Positions 1 through 9,809 of a DNA stretch of 64,000 nucleotides are shown one piece after another (positions within the stretch are counted from its first letter, which is position 1; the number at the start of each line of letters is the position of its first letter). Source of the stretch: Edaphochlamys debaryana. Lineage: Eukaryota; Chlorophyta; Chlorophyceae; Chlamydomonadales. Position numbers and translations under genes: made by a program. The stretch covers positions 62,001 to 126,000 of the forward strand of contig JAEHOE010000062.1 in NCBI GenBank assembly GCA_016858145.1, in the 5' to 3' direction. The notes beneath the pieces are model-generated. The model was not told the DNA's origin. It made no database searches and saw only the letters and a list, made by a program, of their open reading frames with translations.

Positions 1-3000
1 AGGCCTCCGCTGCAACGCTCCCCAGCCCGCCTGAGGCAGGCACAGAGCCGAGCAACGGGTGCCCCTTGCCTGTCCGCTGTTGGAGGGCTGCCAGGCCTCC
101 GCTGCAACGCTCCCCAGCCCGCCTGAGGCTGGCACAGAGCCGAGCAACGGGTGCCCCTTGCCTGTCCGCTGTTGGAGGGCTGCCAGGCCTCCGCTGCAAC
201 GCTCCCCAGCCCGCCTGAGGCTGGCACAGAGCCGAGCAACGGGTGCCCCTTGCCTGTCCGCTGTTGGAGGGCTGCCAGGCCTCCGCTGCAACGCTCCCCA
301 GCCCGCCTGAGGCTGGCACAGAGCCGAGCAACGGGTGCCCCTTGCCTGTCCGCTGTTGGAGGGCTGCCAGGCCTCCGCTGCAACGCTCCCCAGCCCGCCT
401 GAGGCTGGCACAGAGCCGAGCAACGGGTGCCCCTTGCCTGTCCGCTGTTGGAGGGCTGCCAGGCCTCCGCTGCAACGCTCCCCAGCCCGCCTGAGGCTGG
501 CATAGAGCCGAGCAACGGGTGCCCCTTGCCTGTCCGCTGTTGGAGGGCTGCCAGGCCTCCGCTGCAACGCTCCCCAGCCCGCCTGAGGCTGGCACAGAGC
601 CGAGCAACGGGTGCCCCTTGCCTGTCCGCTGTTGGAGGGCTGCCAGGCCTCCGCTGCAACGCTCCCCAGCCCGCCTGAGGCTGGCACAGAGCCGAGCAAC
701 GGGTGCCCCTTGCCTGTCCGCTGTTGGAGGGCTGCCAGGCCTCCGCTGCAACGCTCCCCAGCCCGCCTGAGGCTGGCACAGAGCCGAGCAACTGGTGCCC
801 CTTGCCTGTCCGCTGTTGGAGGGCTGCCAGGCCTCCGCTGCAACGCTCCCCAGCCCGCCTGAGGCTGGCACAGAGCCGAGCAACTGGTGCCCCTTGCCTG
901 TCCGCTGTTGGAGGGCTGCCAGGCCTCCGCTGCAACGCTCCCCAGCCCGCCTGAGGCTGGCACAGAGCCGAGCAACTGGTGCCCCTTGCCTGTCCGCTGT
1001 TGGAGGGCTGCCAGGCCTCCGCTGCAACGCTCCCCAGCCCGCCTGAGGCTGGCACAGAGCCGAGCAACTGGTGCCCCTTGCCTGTCCGCTGTTGGAGGGC
1101 TGCCAGGCCTCCGCTGCAACGCTCCCCAGCCCGCCTGAGGCTGGCACAGAGCCGAGCAACTGGTGCCCCTTGCCTGTCCGCTGTTGGAGGGCTGCCAGGC
1201 CTCCGCTGCAACGCTCCCCAGCCCGCCTGAGGCTGGCACAGAGCCGAGCAACGGGTGCCCCTTGCCTGTCCGCTGTTGGAGGGCTGCCAGGCCTCCGCTG
1301 CAACGCTCCCCAGCCCGCCTGAGGCTGGCACAGAGCCGAGCAACGGGTGCCCCTTGCCTGTCCGCTGTTGGAGGGCTGCCAGGCCTCCGCTGCAACGCTC
1401 CCCAGCCCGCCTGAGGCTGGCACAGAGACGAGCAACGGGTGCCCCTTGCCTGTCCGCTGTTGGAGGGCTGCCAGGCCTCCGCTGCAACGCTCCCCAGCCC
1501 GCCTGAGGCTGGCACAGAGCCGAGCAACGGGTGCCCCTTGCCTGTCCGCTGTTGGAGGGCTGCCAGGCCTCCGCTGCAACGCTCCCCAGCCCGCCTGAGG
1601 CTGGCACAGAGCCGAGCAACTGGTGCCCCTTGCCTGTCCGCTGTTGGAGGGCTGCCAGGCCTCCGCTGCAACGCTCCCCAGCCCGCCTGAGGCAGGCACA
1701 GAGCCGAGCAACTGGTGCCCCTTGCCTGTCCGCTGTTGGAGGGCTGCCAGGCCTCCGCTGCAACGCTCCCCAGCCCGCCTGAGGCTGGCACAGAGCCGAG
1801 CAACGGGTGCCCCTTGCCTGTCCGCTGTTGGAGGGCTGCCAGGCCTCCGCTGCAACGCTCCCCAGCCCGCCTGAGGCTGGCACAGAGCCGAGCAACGGGT
1901 GCCCCTTGCCTGTCCGCTGTTGGAGGGCTGCCAGGCCTCCGCTGCAACGCTCCCCAGCCCGCCTGAGGCTGGCACAGAGCCGAGCAACTGGTGCCCCTTG
2001 CCTGTCCGCTGTTGGAGGGCTGCCAGGCCTCCGCTGCAACGCTCCCCAGCCCGCCTGAGGCTGGCACAGAGCCGAGCAACTGGTGCCCCTTGCCTGTCCG
2101 CTGTTGAAGGGCTGCCAGGCCTCCGCTGCAACGCTCCCCAGCCCGCCTGAGGCTGGCACAGAGCCGAGCAACGGGTGCCCCTTGCCTGTCCGCTGTTGGA
2201 GGGCTGCCAGGCCTCCGCTGCAACGCTCCCCAGCCCGCCTGAGGCTGGCACAGAGACGAGCAACGGGTGCCCCTTGCCTGTCCGCTGTTGGAGGGCTGCC
2301 AGGCCTCCGCTGCAACGCTCCCCAGCCCGCCTGAGGCTGGCACAGAGCCGAGCAACGGGTGCCCCTTGCCTGTCCGCTGTTGGAGGGCTGCCAGGCCTCC
2401 GCTGCAACGCTCCCCAGCCCGCCTGAGGCTGGCACAGAGACGAGCAACGGGTGCCCCTTGCCTGTCCGCTGTTGGAGGGCTGCCAGGCCTCCGCTGCAAC
2501 GCTCCCCAGCCCGCCTGAGGCTGGCACAGAGCCGAGCAACTGGTGCCCCTTGCCTGTCCGCTGTTGGAGGGCTGCCAGGCCTCCGCTGCAACGCTCCCCA
2601 GCCCACCTGAGGCTGGCACAGAGCCGAGCAACGGGTGCCCCTTGCCTGTCCGCTGTTGGAGGGCTGCCAGGCCTCCGCTGCAACGCTCCCCAGCCCACCT
2701 GAGGCTGGCACAGAGCCGAGCAACGGGTGCCCCTTGCCTGTCCGGTGTTGGAGGGCTGCCAGGCCTCCGCTGCAACGCTCCCCAGCCCGCCTGAGGCTGG
2801 CACAGAGCCGAGCAACGGGTGCCCCTTGCCTGTCCGCTGTTGGAGGGCTGCCAGGCCTCCGCTGCAACGCTCCCCAGCCCGCCTGAGGCTGGCACAGAGC
2901 CGAGCAACGGGTGCCCCTTGCCTGTCCGCTGTTGGAGGGCTGCCAGGCCTCCGCTGCAACGCTCCCCAGCCCGCCTGAGGCTGGCACAGAGCCGAGCAAC

Positions 3001-5255
3001 GGGTGCCCCTTGCCTGTCCGCTGTTGGAGGGCTGCCAGGCCTCCGCTGCAACGCTCCCCAGCCCGCCTGAGGCTGGCACAGAGCCGAGCAACTGGTGCCC
3101 CTTGCCTGTCCGCTGTTGGAGGGCTGCCAGGCCTCCGCTGCAACGCTCCCCAGCCCGCCTGAGGCTGGCACAGAGCCGAGCAACGGGTGCCCCTTGCCTG
3201 TCCGCTGTTGGAGGGCTGCCAGGCCTCCGCTGCAACGCTCCCCAGCCCGCCTGAGGCTGGCACAGAGCCGAGCAACGGGTGCCCCTTGCCTGTCCGCTGT
3301 TGGAGGGCTGCCAGGCCTCCGCTGCAACGCTCCCCAGCCCGCCTGAGGCTGGCACAGAGCCGAGCAACGGGTGCCCCTTGCCTGTCCGCTGTTGGAGGGC
3401 TGCCAGGCCTCCGCTGCAACGCTCCCCAGCCCGCCTGAGGCTGGCACAGAGCCGAGCAACGGGTGCCCCTTGCCTGTCCGCTGTTGGAGGGCTGCCAGGC
3501 CTCCGCTGCAACGCTCCCCAGCCCGCCTGAGGCTGGCACAGAGACGAGCAACGGGTGCCCCTTGCCTGTCCGCTGTTGGAGGGCTGCCAGGCCTCCGCTG
3601 CAACGCTCCCCAGCCCGCCTGAGGCTGGCACAGAGCCGAGCAACGGGTGCCCCTTGCCTGTCCGCTGTTGGAGGGCTGCCAGGCCTCCGCTGCAACGCTC
3701 CCCAGCCCGCCTGAGGCTGGCACAGAGCCGAGCAACTGGTGCCCCTTGCCTGTCCGCTGTTGGAGGGCTGCCAGGCCTCCGCTGCAACGCTCCCCAGCCC
3801 GCCTGAGGCAGGCACAGAGCCGAGCAACGGGTGCCCCTTGCCTGTCCGCTGTTGGAGGGCTGCCAGGCCTCCGCTGCAACGCTCCCCAGCCCGCCTGAGG
3901 CTGGCACAGAGCCGAGCAACGGGTGCCCCTTGCCTGTCCGCTGTTGGAGGGCTGCCAGGCCTCCGCTGCAACGCTCCCCAGCCCGCCTGAGGCTGGCACA
4001 GAGCCGAGCAACGGGTGCCCCTTGCCTGTCCGCTGTTGGAGGGCTGCCAGGCCTCCGCTGCAACGCTCCCCAGCCCGCCTGAGGCTGGCACAGAGCCGAG
4101 CAACTGGTGCCCCTTGCCTGTCCGCTGTTGGAGGGCTGCCAGGCCTCCGCTGCAACGCTCCCCAGCCCGCCTGAGGCTGGCACAGAGCCGAGCAACTGGT
4201 GCCCCTTGCCTGTCCGCTGTTGAAGGGCTGCCAGGCCTCCGCTGCAACGCTCCCCAGCCCGCCTGAGGCTGGCACAGAGCCGAGCAACGGGTGCCCCTTG
4301 CCTGTCCGCTGTTGGAGGGCTGCCAGGCCTCCGCTGCAACGCTCCCCAGCCCGCCTGAGGCTGGCACAGAGACGAGCAACGGGTGCCCCTTGCCTGTCCG
4401 CTGTTGGAGGGCTGCCAGGCCTCCGCTGCAACGCTCCCCAGCCCGCCTGAGGCTGGCACAGAGCCGAGCAACGGGTGCCCCTTGCCTGTCCGCTGTTGGA
4501 GGGCTGCCAGGCCTCCGCTGCAACGCTCCCCAGCCCGCCTGAGGCTGGCACAGAGACGAGCAACGGGTGCCCCTTGCCTGTCCGCTGTTGGAGGGCTGCC
4601 AGGCCTCCGCTGCAACGCTCCCCAGCCCGCCTGAGGCTGGCACAGAGCCGAGCAACTGGTGCCCCTTGCCTGTCCGCTGTTGGAGGGCTGCCAGGCCTCC
4701 GCTGCAACGCTCCCCAGCCCACCTGAGGCTGGCACAGAGCCGAGCAACGGGTGCCCCTTGCCTGTTCGCTGTTGGAGGGCTGCCAGGCCTCCGCTGCAAC
4801 GCTCCCCAGCCCACCTGAGGCTGGCACAGAGCCGAGCAACGGGTGCCCCTTGCCTGTCCGGTGTTGGAGGGCTGCCAGGCCTCCGCTGCAACGCTCCCCA
4901 GCCCGCCTGAGGCTGGCACAGAGCCGAGCAACGGGTGCCCCTTGCCTGTCCGGTGTTGGAGGGCTGCCAGGCCTCCGCTGCAACGCTCCCCAGCCCGCCT
5001 GAGGCTGGCACAGAGACGAGCAACGGGTGCCCCTTGCCTGTTCGCTGTTGGAGGGCTGCCAGGCCTCCGCTGCAACGCTCCCCAGCCCACCTGAGGCTGG
5101 CACAGAGCCGAGCAACGGGTGCCCCTTGCCTGTCCGCTGTTGGAGGGCTGCCAGGCCTCCGCTGCAACGCTCCCCAGCCCGCCTGAGGCTGGCACAGAGC
5201 CGAGCAACTGGTGCCCCTTGCCTGCAGCTGTCCGCTGTTGGAGGGCTGCCAGGCC
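1..5255. repeat. 92-bp tandem satellite array, about 57 units
   Basis: A 92-bp unit starting AGGCCTCCGCTGCAACGCTC repeats head to tail from the first base, so the array probably continues upstream of the window. Units differ by a few recurrent substitutions: ACGGG/ACTGG, GAGCCG/GAGACG, GCCCGCC/GCCCACC, TGTTGGAGG/TGTTGAAGG and CCGCTG/CCGGTG/TCGCTG. The last unit is disturbed near 5222-5230, where a few bases are inserted, and the array ends in unrelated sequence. The unit length is not a multiple of three. Short open frames recur every unit only because the repeat happens to lack stops, so this is not read as coding. Variant order shows a higher-order period of 23 units (see findings). Confidence 0.97.
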
Positions 5256-5668
5256 AGGGTGCAGGGGTCAACGGATTTGCGTGCAGGGGTCAAGAGACTT
5301 GATGGGTGAGACAGCTCTAATAAGCTCTGTAGAGCTGTGGAAGGGCATCTTAAATCTCGCGCTCTTGCCTCTGTAACTGTGTACGGCGCAATGCAGAGCG
5401 CGCGAAATCGCTTTGCTGGGGGAGGGGAAGTGGTTGGAGGTTATGGGCGGGTGGGGAGGCTATGGGGGGTGCAAGGCACTCTTGCACCCACCATAATGGG
5501 GGGTGCAAGGCGCTCTTGCACCCCCCATAGCCTTGCACCCCCCATTATGTGGGGTGCAAGAGTGCCTTGCACCCCCCATTATGTGGCACGCCTATACGAC
5601 AAGGAGGCTTCGGCTGAGACGCAAATTCTGTCCGCTCAGACACTGCCTTCCATTAACCACATACTAAA
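5256..5668. other. Non-genic stretch after the satellite
   Basis: No convincing gene is seen. It contains a short imperfect duplication (GTGCAGGGGTCAA near 5261 and 5281) and the palindromic element at 5461-5586. Confidence 0.5.
5461..5586. repeat. Nested inverted-repeat element, MITE-like palindrome
   Basis: Arms of the type ATGGGGGGTGCAAGG and CCTTGCACCCCCCAT alternate several times in about 125 bp. An inner hairpin (TGGGGGGTGCAAG / CTTGCACCCCCCA) sits inside a longer palindrome bounded by ATAATGGGGGG and CCCCCCATTAT. Several mutually exclusive hairpins or a cruciform could form. There is no coding capacity. It could be a small non-autonomous DNA transposon or a fold-back element; terminal target duplications could not be defined. 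Confidence 0.7.
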
Positions 5669-5926
5669 ATGTCAAAGGATTACCGCCACGTGCAGTGCGG
5701 CGAGAAAGGATGCAAGAGGCACGCCGTGAACAAAATGTGCGCGTGTCCACGACTTTGCCTTCAGGACCCAAATAACGCACGTTCCTGTGCTAAGATGTTC
5801 TGCATCGAACACTTCGGACAGCATGCAGCGCGGAGGACTTGTAAAACAGCAACCGGGAAGCCCGGAAGCGGCTATGGGAGCCGAACCCAGCACCGGGGGC
5901 TGACGCCGACGCGGACCCAGGCCTAG
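5669..5926 (+). CDS. Small Cys-rich protein, possible zinc-binding, unassigned
   Basis: An 85-codon open frame starts at the ATG in AAAATGTCAAAGG. The first ~50 residues hold eight cysteines and two histidines in a spacing that could bind zinc (CGEKGCKRH, then CACPRLC and CAKMFCIEH). The last 30 residues are basic and low in complexity. No family is recognised. It may be an exon of a longer gene or a transposon fragment, since it lies between repeat elements. No splice partner could be fixed. Confidence 0.3.
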   Translation: MSKDYRHVQCGEKGCKRHAVNKMCACPRLCLQDPNNARSCAKMFCIEHFGQHAARRTCKTATGKPGSGYGSRTQHRGLTPTRTQA

Positions 5927-6282
5927 GGAAGGCTAGGGACGCTGCGGCGCACTCCGTACCTCTCTGTCATGTTACATATCCGCTGCATTGTTCGAGCATG
6001 TCCCGACCACAGAAGACCCTGCGGGTCAAGCCGCACAAAGATATCGATCCGCGTCCTGCAGGCCCTCAACGAGCAGCGCATGATACAAGCCCACCTACAA
6101 ACAGCATGTCATAACCGCACGCCAACAGCTGCTTCACATATTGGATCTTCGCCACCTACCCCTAGCACCGCTCCACCCTTACCCTGCCCCGCCACGCCAC
6201 GTACGCCCAGGCGCCGCCCCGCCCCGCCACGCCCCGCCCCGCACTAGCTCTATGCAATGACAGCAGCTATGTAGAACAAGGA
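5927..6282. other. Intergenic, C-rich
   Basis: No supported gene. The segment 6160-6245 is a run of CCCCGCCACG-like units, which is low complexity. Confidence 0.5.
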
Positions 6283-7190
6283 CTAGCCCTCCACGACATC
6301 GGGGTCCTCGCTGTCCGAGTCTGTCTGGACGGCGGCGTCCTCCATGGCAGCGGCTCCCTCCTCCTCGTCTGCCTCCTCCAGGTACCAGAGGCCCAGGTGG
6401 GAGGGCATGCGGTCAACCAGAACGGGGTGCATCACGGCGTTGGAAAAAACCGGAGTGAAGGCCAGGGTCACGGTCTCGACCCAGATCAGGCCCTCCACGG
6501 CGCTGATGGCGGGCCAGGGGTCGATGCGGGGCGTGGGGTGAAGGAAAGCCTGGGTGCCATCCCCGTTGAGGAGGCCCCACGCCCCGGTGAAGGGGCACAG
6601 GATGACGGTTCCGGCCTCGACATCCGCCTTGGAGAGCTCCACGAAGGGCAGCTCCGTGCGAAGCCGTGCGACCGTGTCCTCGTAGCTGATGTGGACAAAG
6701 ACGCAGTCCGGGTCCACGCGGCCTCCGCCGTGCACCCTGCCGATGGGAACGGTGCTGGCCGGGATCCAGGACTGTGGGAATGTAGGGCGACGAGGGGGGC
6801 ACATTCAAGCCATTGTGTAATAGTTGTGGCCTTACAGCATTGATCAACCGAGGCTTGCTTCCCCGTGACTAGATCCATGTTTCCGCCGCCCCCCGCTGTT
6901 TCCGCCGCCCCCCGCTGTGAGCTTTGTTAGCATGCATTACAGGAAGCCTCAATCACCTGGACCGGGTGCTCGCCGTTGTCGTTCTTCTGGACGAACGAGA
7001 CAGCGTACACGTCCTGGATCCTGTGCAGGGGCGTGATGGTTCCGCTCCGGCGGAGGGTAGGGGCGACGCAACTCCGGCGGGGCTGGATCAGCTTAAGTCC
7101 CCGAGGGCCACCAAGGACGGTGCCGGGGCGGATGCACCAGTGTGTGCCAGTGCCCATAGCAAGGTAGTGAGAGTCGACCTCGTTAGCCAT
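6283..7190 (-). CDS. Two-exon gene for an acidic-tailed protein of unknown function
   Basis: Predicted exons on the minus strand are 7190-6957 and 6771-6283, joined by a 185-bp intron with donor CAG|GTGATT and acceptor TTCCCACAG|TCC. Both junctions fall between codons, giving about 240 residues. The body has mixed, protein-like composition (for example VILCPFTGAWGLLNGDGTQ and HLGLWYLEEADEEEG) and ends in an acidic Ser/Asp/Glu tail. No known domain is recognised. The intron, compositional bias and absence of stops support a real gene. An upstream exon is possible, because the ATG is preceded by a plausible acceptor (CCACAG). Confidence 0.5.
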
Positions 7191-8266
7191 TTGCCTGTGG
7201 CATCAAGGATGGGAAAGGAGTTGGGGAGGGGTTTGGGGGAATGGGTGGGTGCAGCGGGCGGGAGATGTGCTCTGCAATTGGCGGGAGCACCGGGGGTACT
7301 TGCGCTCGCGATTTGCGAGGTAGGGATATACAGGGGCAGGGCACGCGTCGCTGCTGATCAGAGTCCCCGCCGCCGTAGTGGTGGATGAAGATAGCGCAAG
7401 AATACAAAGACCGCGCCTACTTGATTTGCTTGGTCGCGACGAGAGAGCCGCTGTGCGAGCCGCAGAAGGGCAGTGAAACCGCAGAGACTTGGCTTTGGGT
7501 GCAACGTCCGCAAGGTTTAGGTGCAAGCAGGAGGACTTCAGGCTAAATCGGGGTCGAGGCCTCGTTCCAGAACTGTACGGGGTAATATAAAATTGTCTGT
7601 TGACGTGCGGGAAGGCGCAAAACGCTGCGGACGGAGGGTGGTGCCAATGGGGAAATCCATTATGGGGGGGGGGGGGGGTTATGGGGGTAAGCCGACCCTA
7701 TGGGGCCGTAATGGGGGGAAGTAGTTCCATAGGGAAAGGCGAAAAATTTGGGGTGGTTACCCCTTCGGTGGTCATACTCTTCCCCGTGGCACACCGGCGT
7801 GTCGCCGAGGGTGATTCCACCCTTAGCCCCGACCCCGTACCTTTGAATGGAGCTCTTTCATTCCTCCCACCCGCTTTGTCTAGCTAGCATTGTTGTGAAG
7901 CCGTGGCCATAAAAGGCACCTCGCGGCTATGGCGCGCTGCTTACAGAGTTGCCTCCACTCCCCGGTCATGGCCACATCGCTCACTCTTCCGCGCCTGCTA
8001 GCGACTCCAGCCAGGTCCAGTGGCTAGCTCTTATCGTCGGTATTCAATTCGTCAAGCGACAGCTTCCTTGCTGGGTATCTAGGTGCTTGGACGGCGCCCG
8101 GGCGCCATGTCGCGGCCGATCCTTGGCACGCGGAGTAGCGGAGGGTCGTCGAGGACGCAGCAGGCAGTGACCAACGAGAAGCAAGCTTGCTCGAAGTGCG
8201 CGCCAAAAGTTGTCGCAGCTCTACGGGTTTGCCCCCTGGTCCCGACCAGGGGTCAAAGCCGGCCTG
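7191..8266. other. Intergenic with G-rich low-complexity stretch
   Basis: No gene is supported. Around 7659-7730 a G-run (14 consecutive G) is embedded in repeated ATGGGGG motifs (TTATGGGGG, CTATGGGG, TAATGGGG). These resemble the arms of the palindrome at 5461-5586 and may be its degenerate relative. Confidence 0.45.
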
Positions 8267-8512
8267 TTAGGATAGCACGGGCATTGACGAATTCCCCTGC
8301 TGCTTGCCCAACAGGTAGTCCACAAGACCCTTGATGTCGTTAACATACTTATGCGGCTCAGCCGCATACTCGCGACTGTGGTGCCATGGTATTGCGTCCA
8401 GGTTCAGAGGAATGGAGCTGTCATCTCCGCTCGTGATGGTCACGACCGAAACAAGAAAGGACAGCGTGAGGGCCACAAGTCCTGACGGCATGGCAGCAGC
8501 ATAGAATGGCAA
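8267..8512 (-). CDS. Possible small secreted protein, 81 residues
   Basis: An 81-codon frame begins with a hydrophobic segment (residues ~8-29, MPSGLVALTLSFLVSVVTI) that looks like a signal peptide. A short polar region follows (WHHSREYAAEPHKYVNDIKG). No family is recognised. Nothing else supports it, so it could be a chance frame or one exon of a larger gene. Confidence 0.3.
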   Translation of the reverse strand: MPFYAAAMPSGLVALTLSFLVSVVTITSGDDSSIPLNLDAIPWHHSREYAAEPHKYVNDIKGLVDYLLGKQQGNSSMPVLS

Positions 8513-9070
8513 GCGCGGGCGTAACAGCCGACTGCAAGCGCGGAAGTGGCTAAGTACTTCTGCGCGGCTTGCTCTTAATGCTTTTAATTACGCTCAGTTG
8601 CAAGTCTTGACGGGGTCACAAGTGTCACATCACAAGCTATCTTGCCTATCGCGGCATAGGCCGTACACCGGCTGGTACAGTGGGGTGCAGTGTCGTCAGA
8701 CCGTATTCCAGGCTGGGGCAGTGGGGCCCTCTGGCTCTGGGGGAGCCCATCCAGGGGCAGCAGGGGGCAGCCCCGCCCAGCTGCGCCCAGCCAGCCACCT
8801 CTGGTCCCATGGCGCAGCATGTCCCCCCCCCCAGTCTGGTCCCATGGCGCAGCATGTATGTGTCGATACCCCTAGGTAAGGGAGGGAGCCGCAGAGTGGG
8901 AGTAGGTAACAAACGGGAGGGAGCCGCAGAGTGGGAGTGAATGTGGGGCCGGGAGAGCCAGGATCGAGAGGTGTACGGCCAACAGTGTGAGCACATGATG
9001 AACGGTGAACGATTACTGGTAGGAGGCGCGGCCGAGGAGGGGCCATACATCGATACAAGCTGAGCATGGT
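8513..9070. other. Intergenic with two short direct repeats
   Basis: No gene is supported. A 22-bp segment beginning CTGGTCCCATGGCGCAGCAT occurs at 8801-8822 and 8836-8857. GGGAGCCGCAGAGTGGGAGT occurs at 8884-8903 and 8919-8938. These are local tandem duplications. Confidence 0.6.
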
Positions 9071-9120
9071 TGTCAGGACACACTATGGGCTACGGCAAAG
9101 TGCAGCCGGCTGACCGAACT
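9071..9120 (-). repeat. Partial extra LTR start (50 bp) outside the 3' LTR
   Basis: This 50-bp segment repeats 9563-9612, the first 50 bases of the LTR in element orientation, with one mismatch. It sits immediately outside the full LTR. The right-hand LTR lacks exactly this segment. Confidence 0.85.
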
Positions 9121-9612
9121 AAATCGGCGAGCGAAGACGCAGGCGGTGCCTGGGCTCACTTCTAGGACCAGCGCCGGGGCTCGGCGGCTGGGTTGAGCGA
9201 AGGCTCCACGCGAAGTCGTCGGATGGCACAGAGACTGCGCCGAAGGCGCTAGAGGCAGCAGAACAGCGACACTCTAGTAGTTACAGTCACAGCAGCGTAG
9301 ATCCGCAGCAAGTAGTGCTTCCGACTTGACAGTCGGAAGCTGGGCGTTCGCCGAAGTCCCCCGATCGGAAGGGCCCATTGCCGTACCTCAGGTGCTGATG
9401 CCACGTGTCTCACGAGACCAACCCTGGTGTCACAACCCTAGTCACAACCCTAGACGTACCCTCCGGTACAAACCAGCAGACCAACCACAAACCTCCAGCA
9501 ACCTACCTCAACTCCCAACCGGCAACCATACTGTGACAGTGACGGTACCGTGCTCTGTCAGCTGTCAGGAGACACTATGGGCTACGGCAAAGTGCAGCCG
9601 GCTGACCGAACT
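9121..9612 (-). repeat. Full-length LTR (3' LTR of the element)
   Basis: 492 bp lying directly beyond the polypurine tract. Bases 9121-9560 match 21943-22383. Bases 9563-9612 match 9071-9120 with one mismatch. It contains a perfect 10-bp-stem hairpin (GCTTCCGACT / AGTCGGAAGC, 9317-9340) and, on the element's strand, a TGTAA poly(A) signal (9286-9282) shortly downstream of it. The ends are not the usual TG...CA. Confidence 0.85.
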
Positions 9613-9622
9613 CCCCCCCTTG
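9611..9622 (-). other. Polypurine tract
   Basis: The minus-strand sequence AAGGGGGGGAG immediately precedes the 3' LTR, the expected location and composition of the plus-strand primer site. Confidence 0.75.
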
Positions 9623-9809
9623 GCGACTCTAGAGCCAAAAACGCGAAGTCAGGCGGCCTCGAAGCCATACGCTAAGTCAGAAGCAGTTCGCTCAGGCTGT
9701 ACACAACAGTTCCCTCCAGCAGAGAAACCTCAATCCTCCCCCATGCTCGCTAAGTGCTTTCACCAGGCTACAGCCAGCAGGACTCATGTCCCTCGGTTCA
9801 CCACCCTAT

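Noticed and set aside
1..5255. CRISPR array
   Set aside because: The unit is a continuous 92-bp repeat with no unique spacers, and the context is a eukaryotic genome.
59..5302. Serial 83-residue open frames in the satellite
   Set aside because: They repeat once per 92-bp unit, overlap each other in different frames, need a non-ATG start and have no conserved codon pattern. They are by-products of the repeat.
9071..9120. 50-bp target-site duplication around the 3' LTR
   Set aside because: Far too long for an integrase product, and the copy equals the LTR start next to the polypurine tract.
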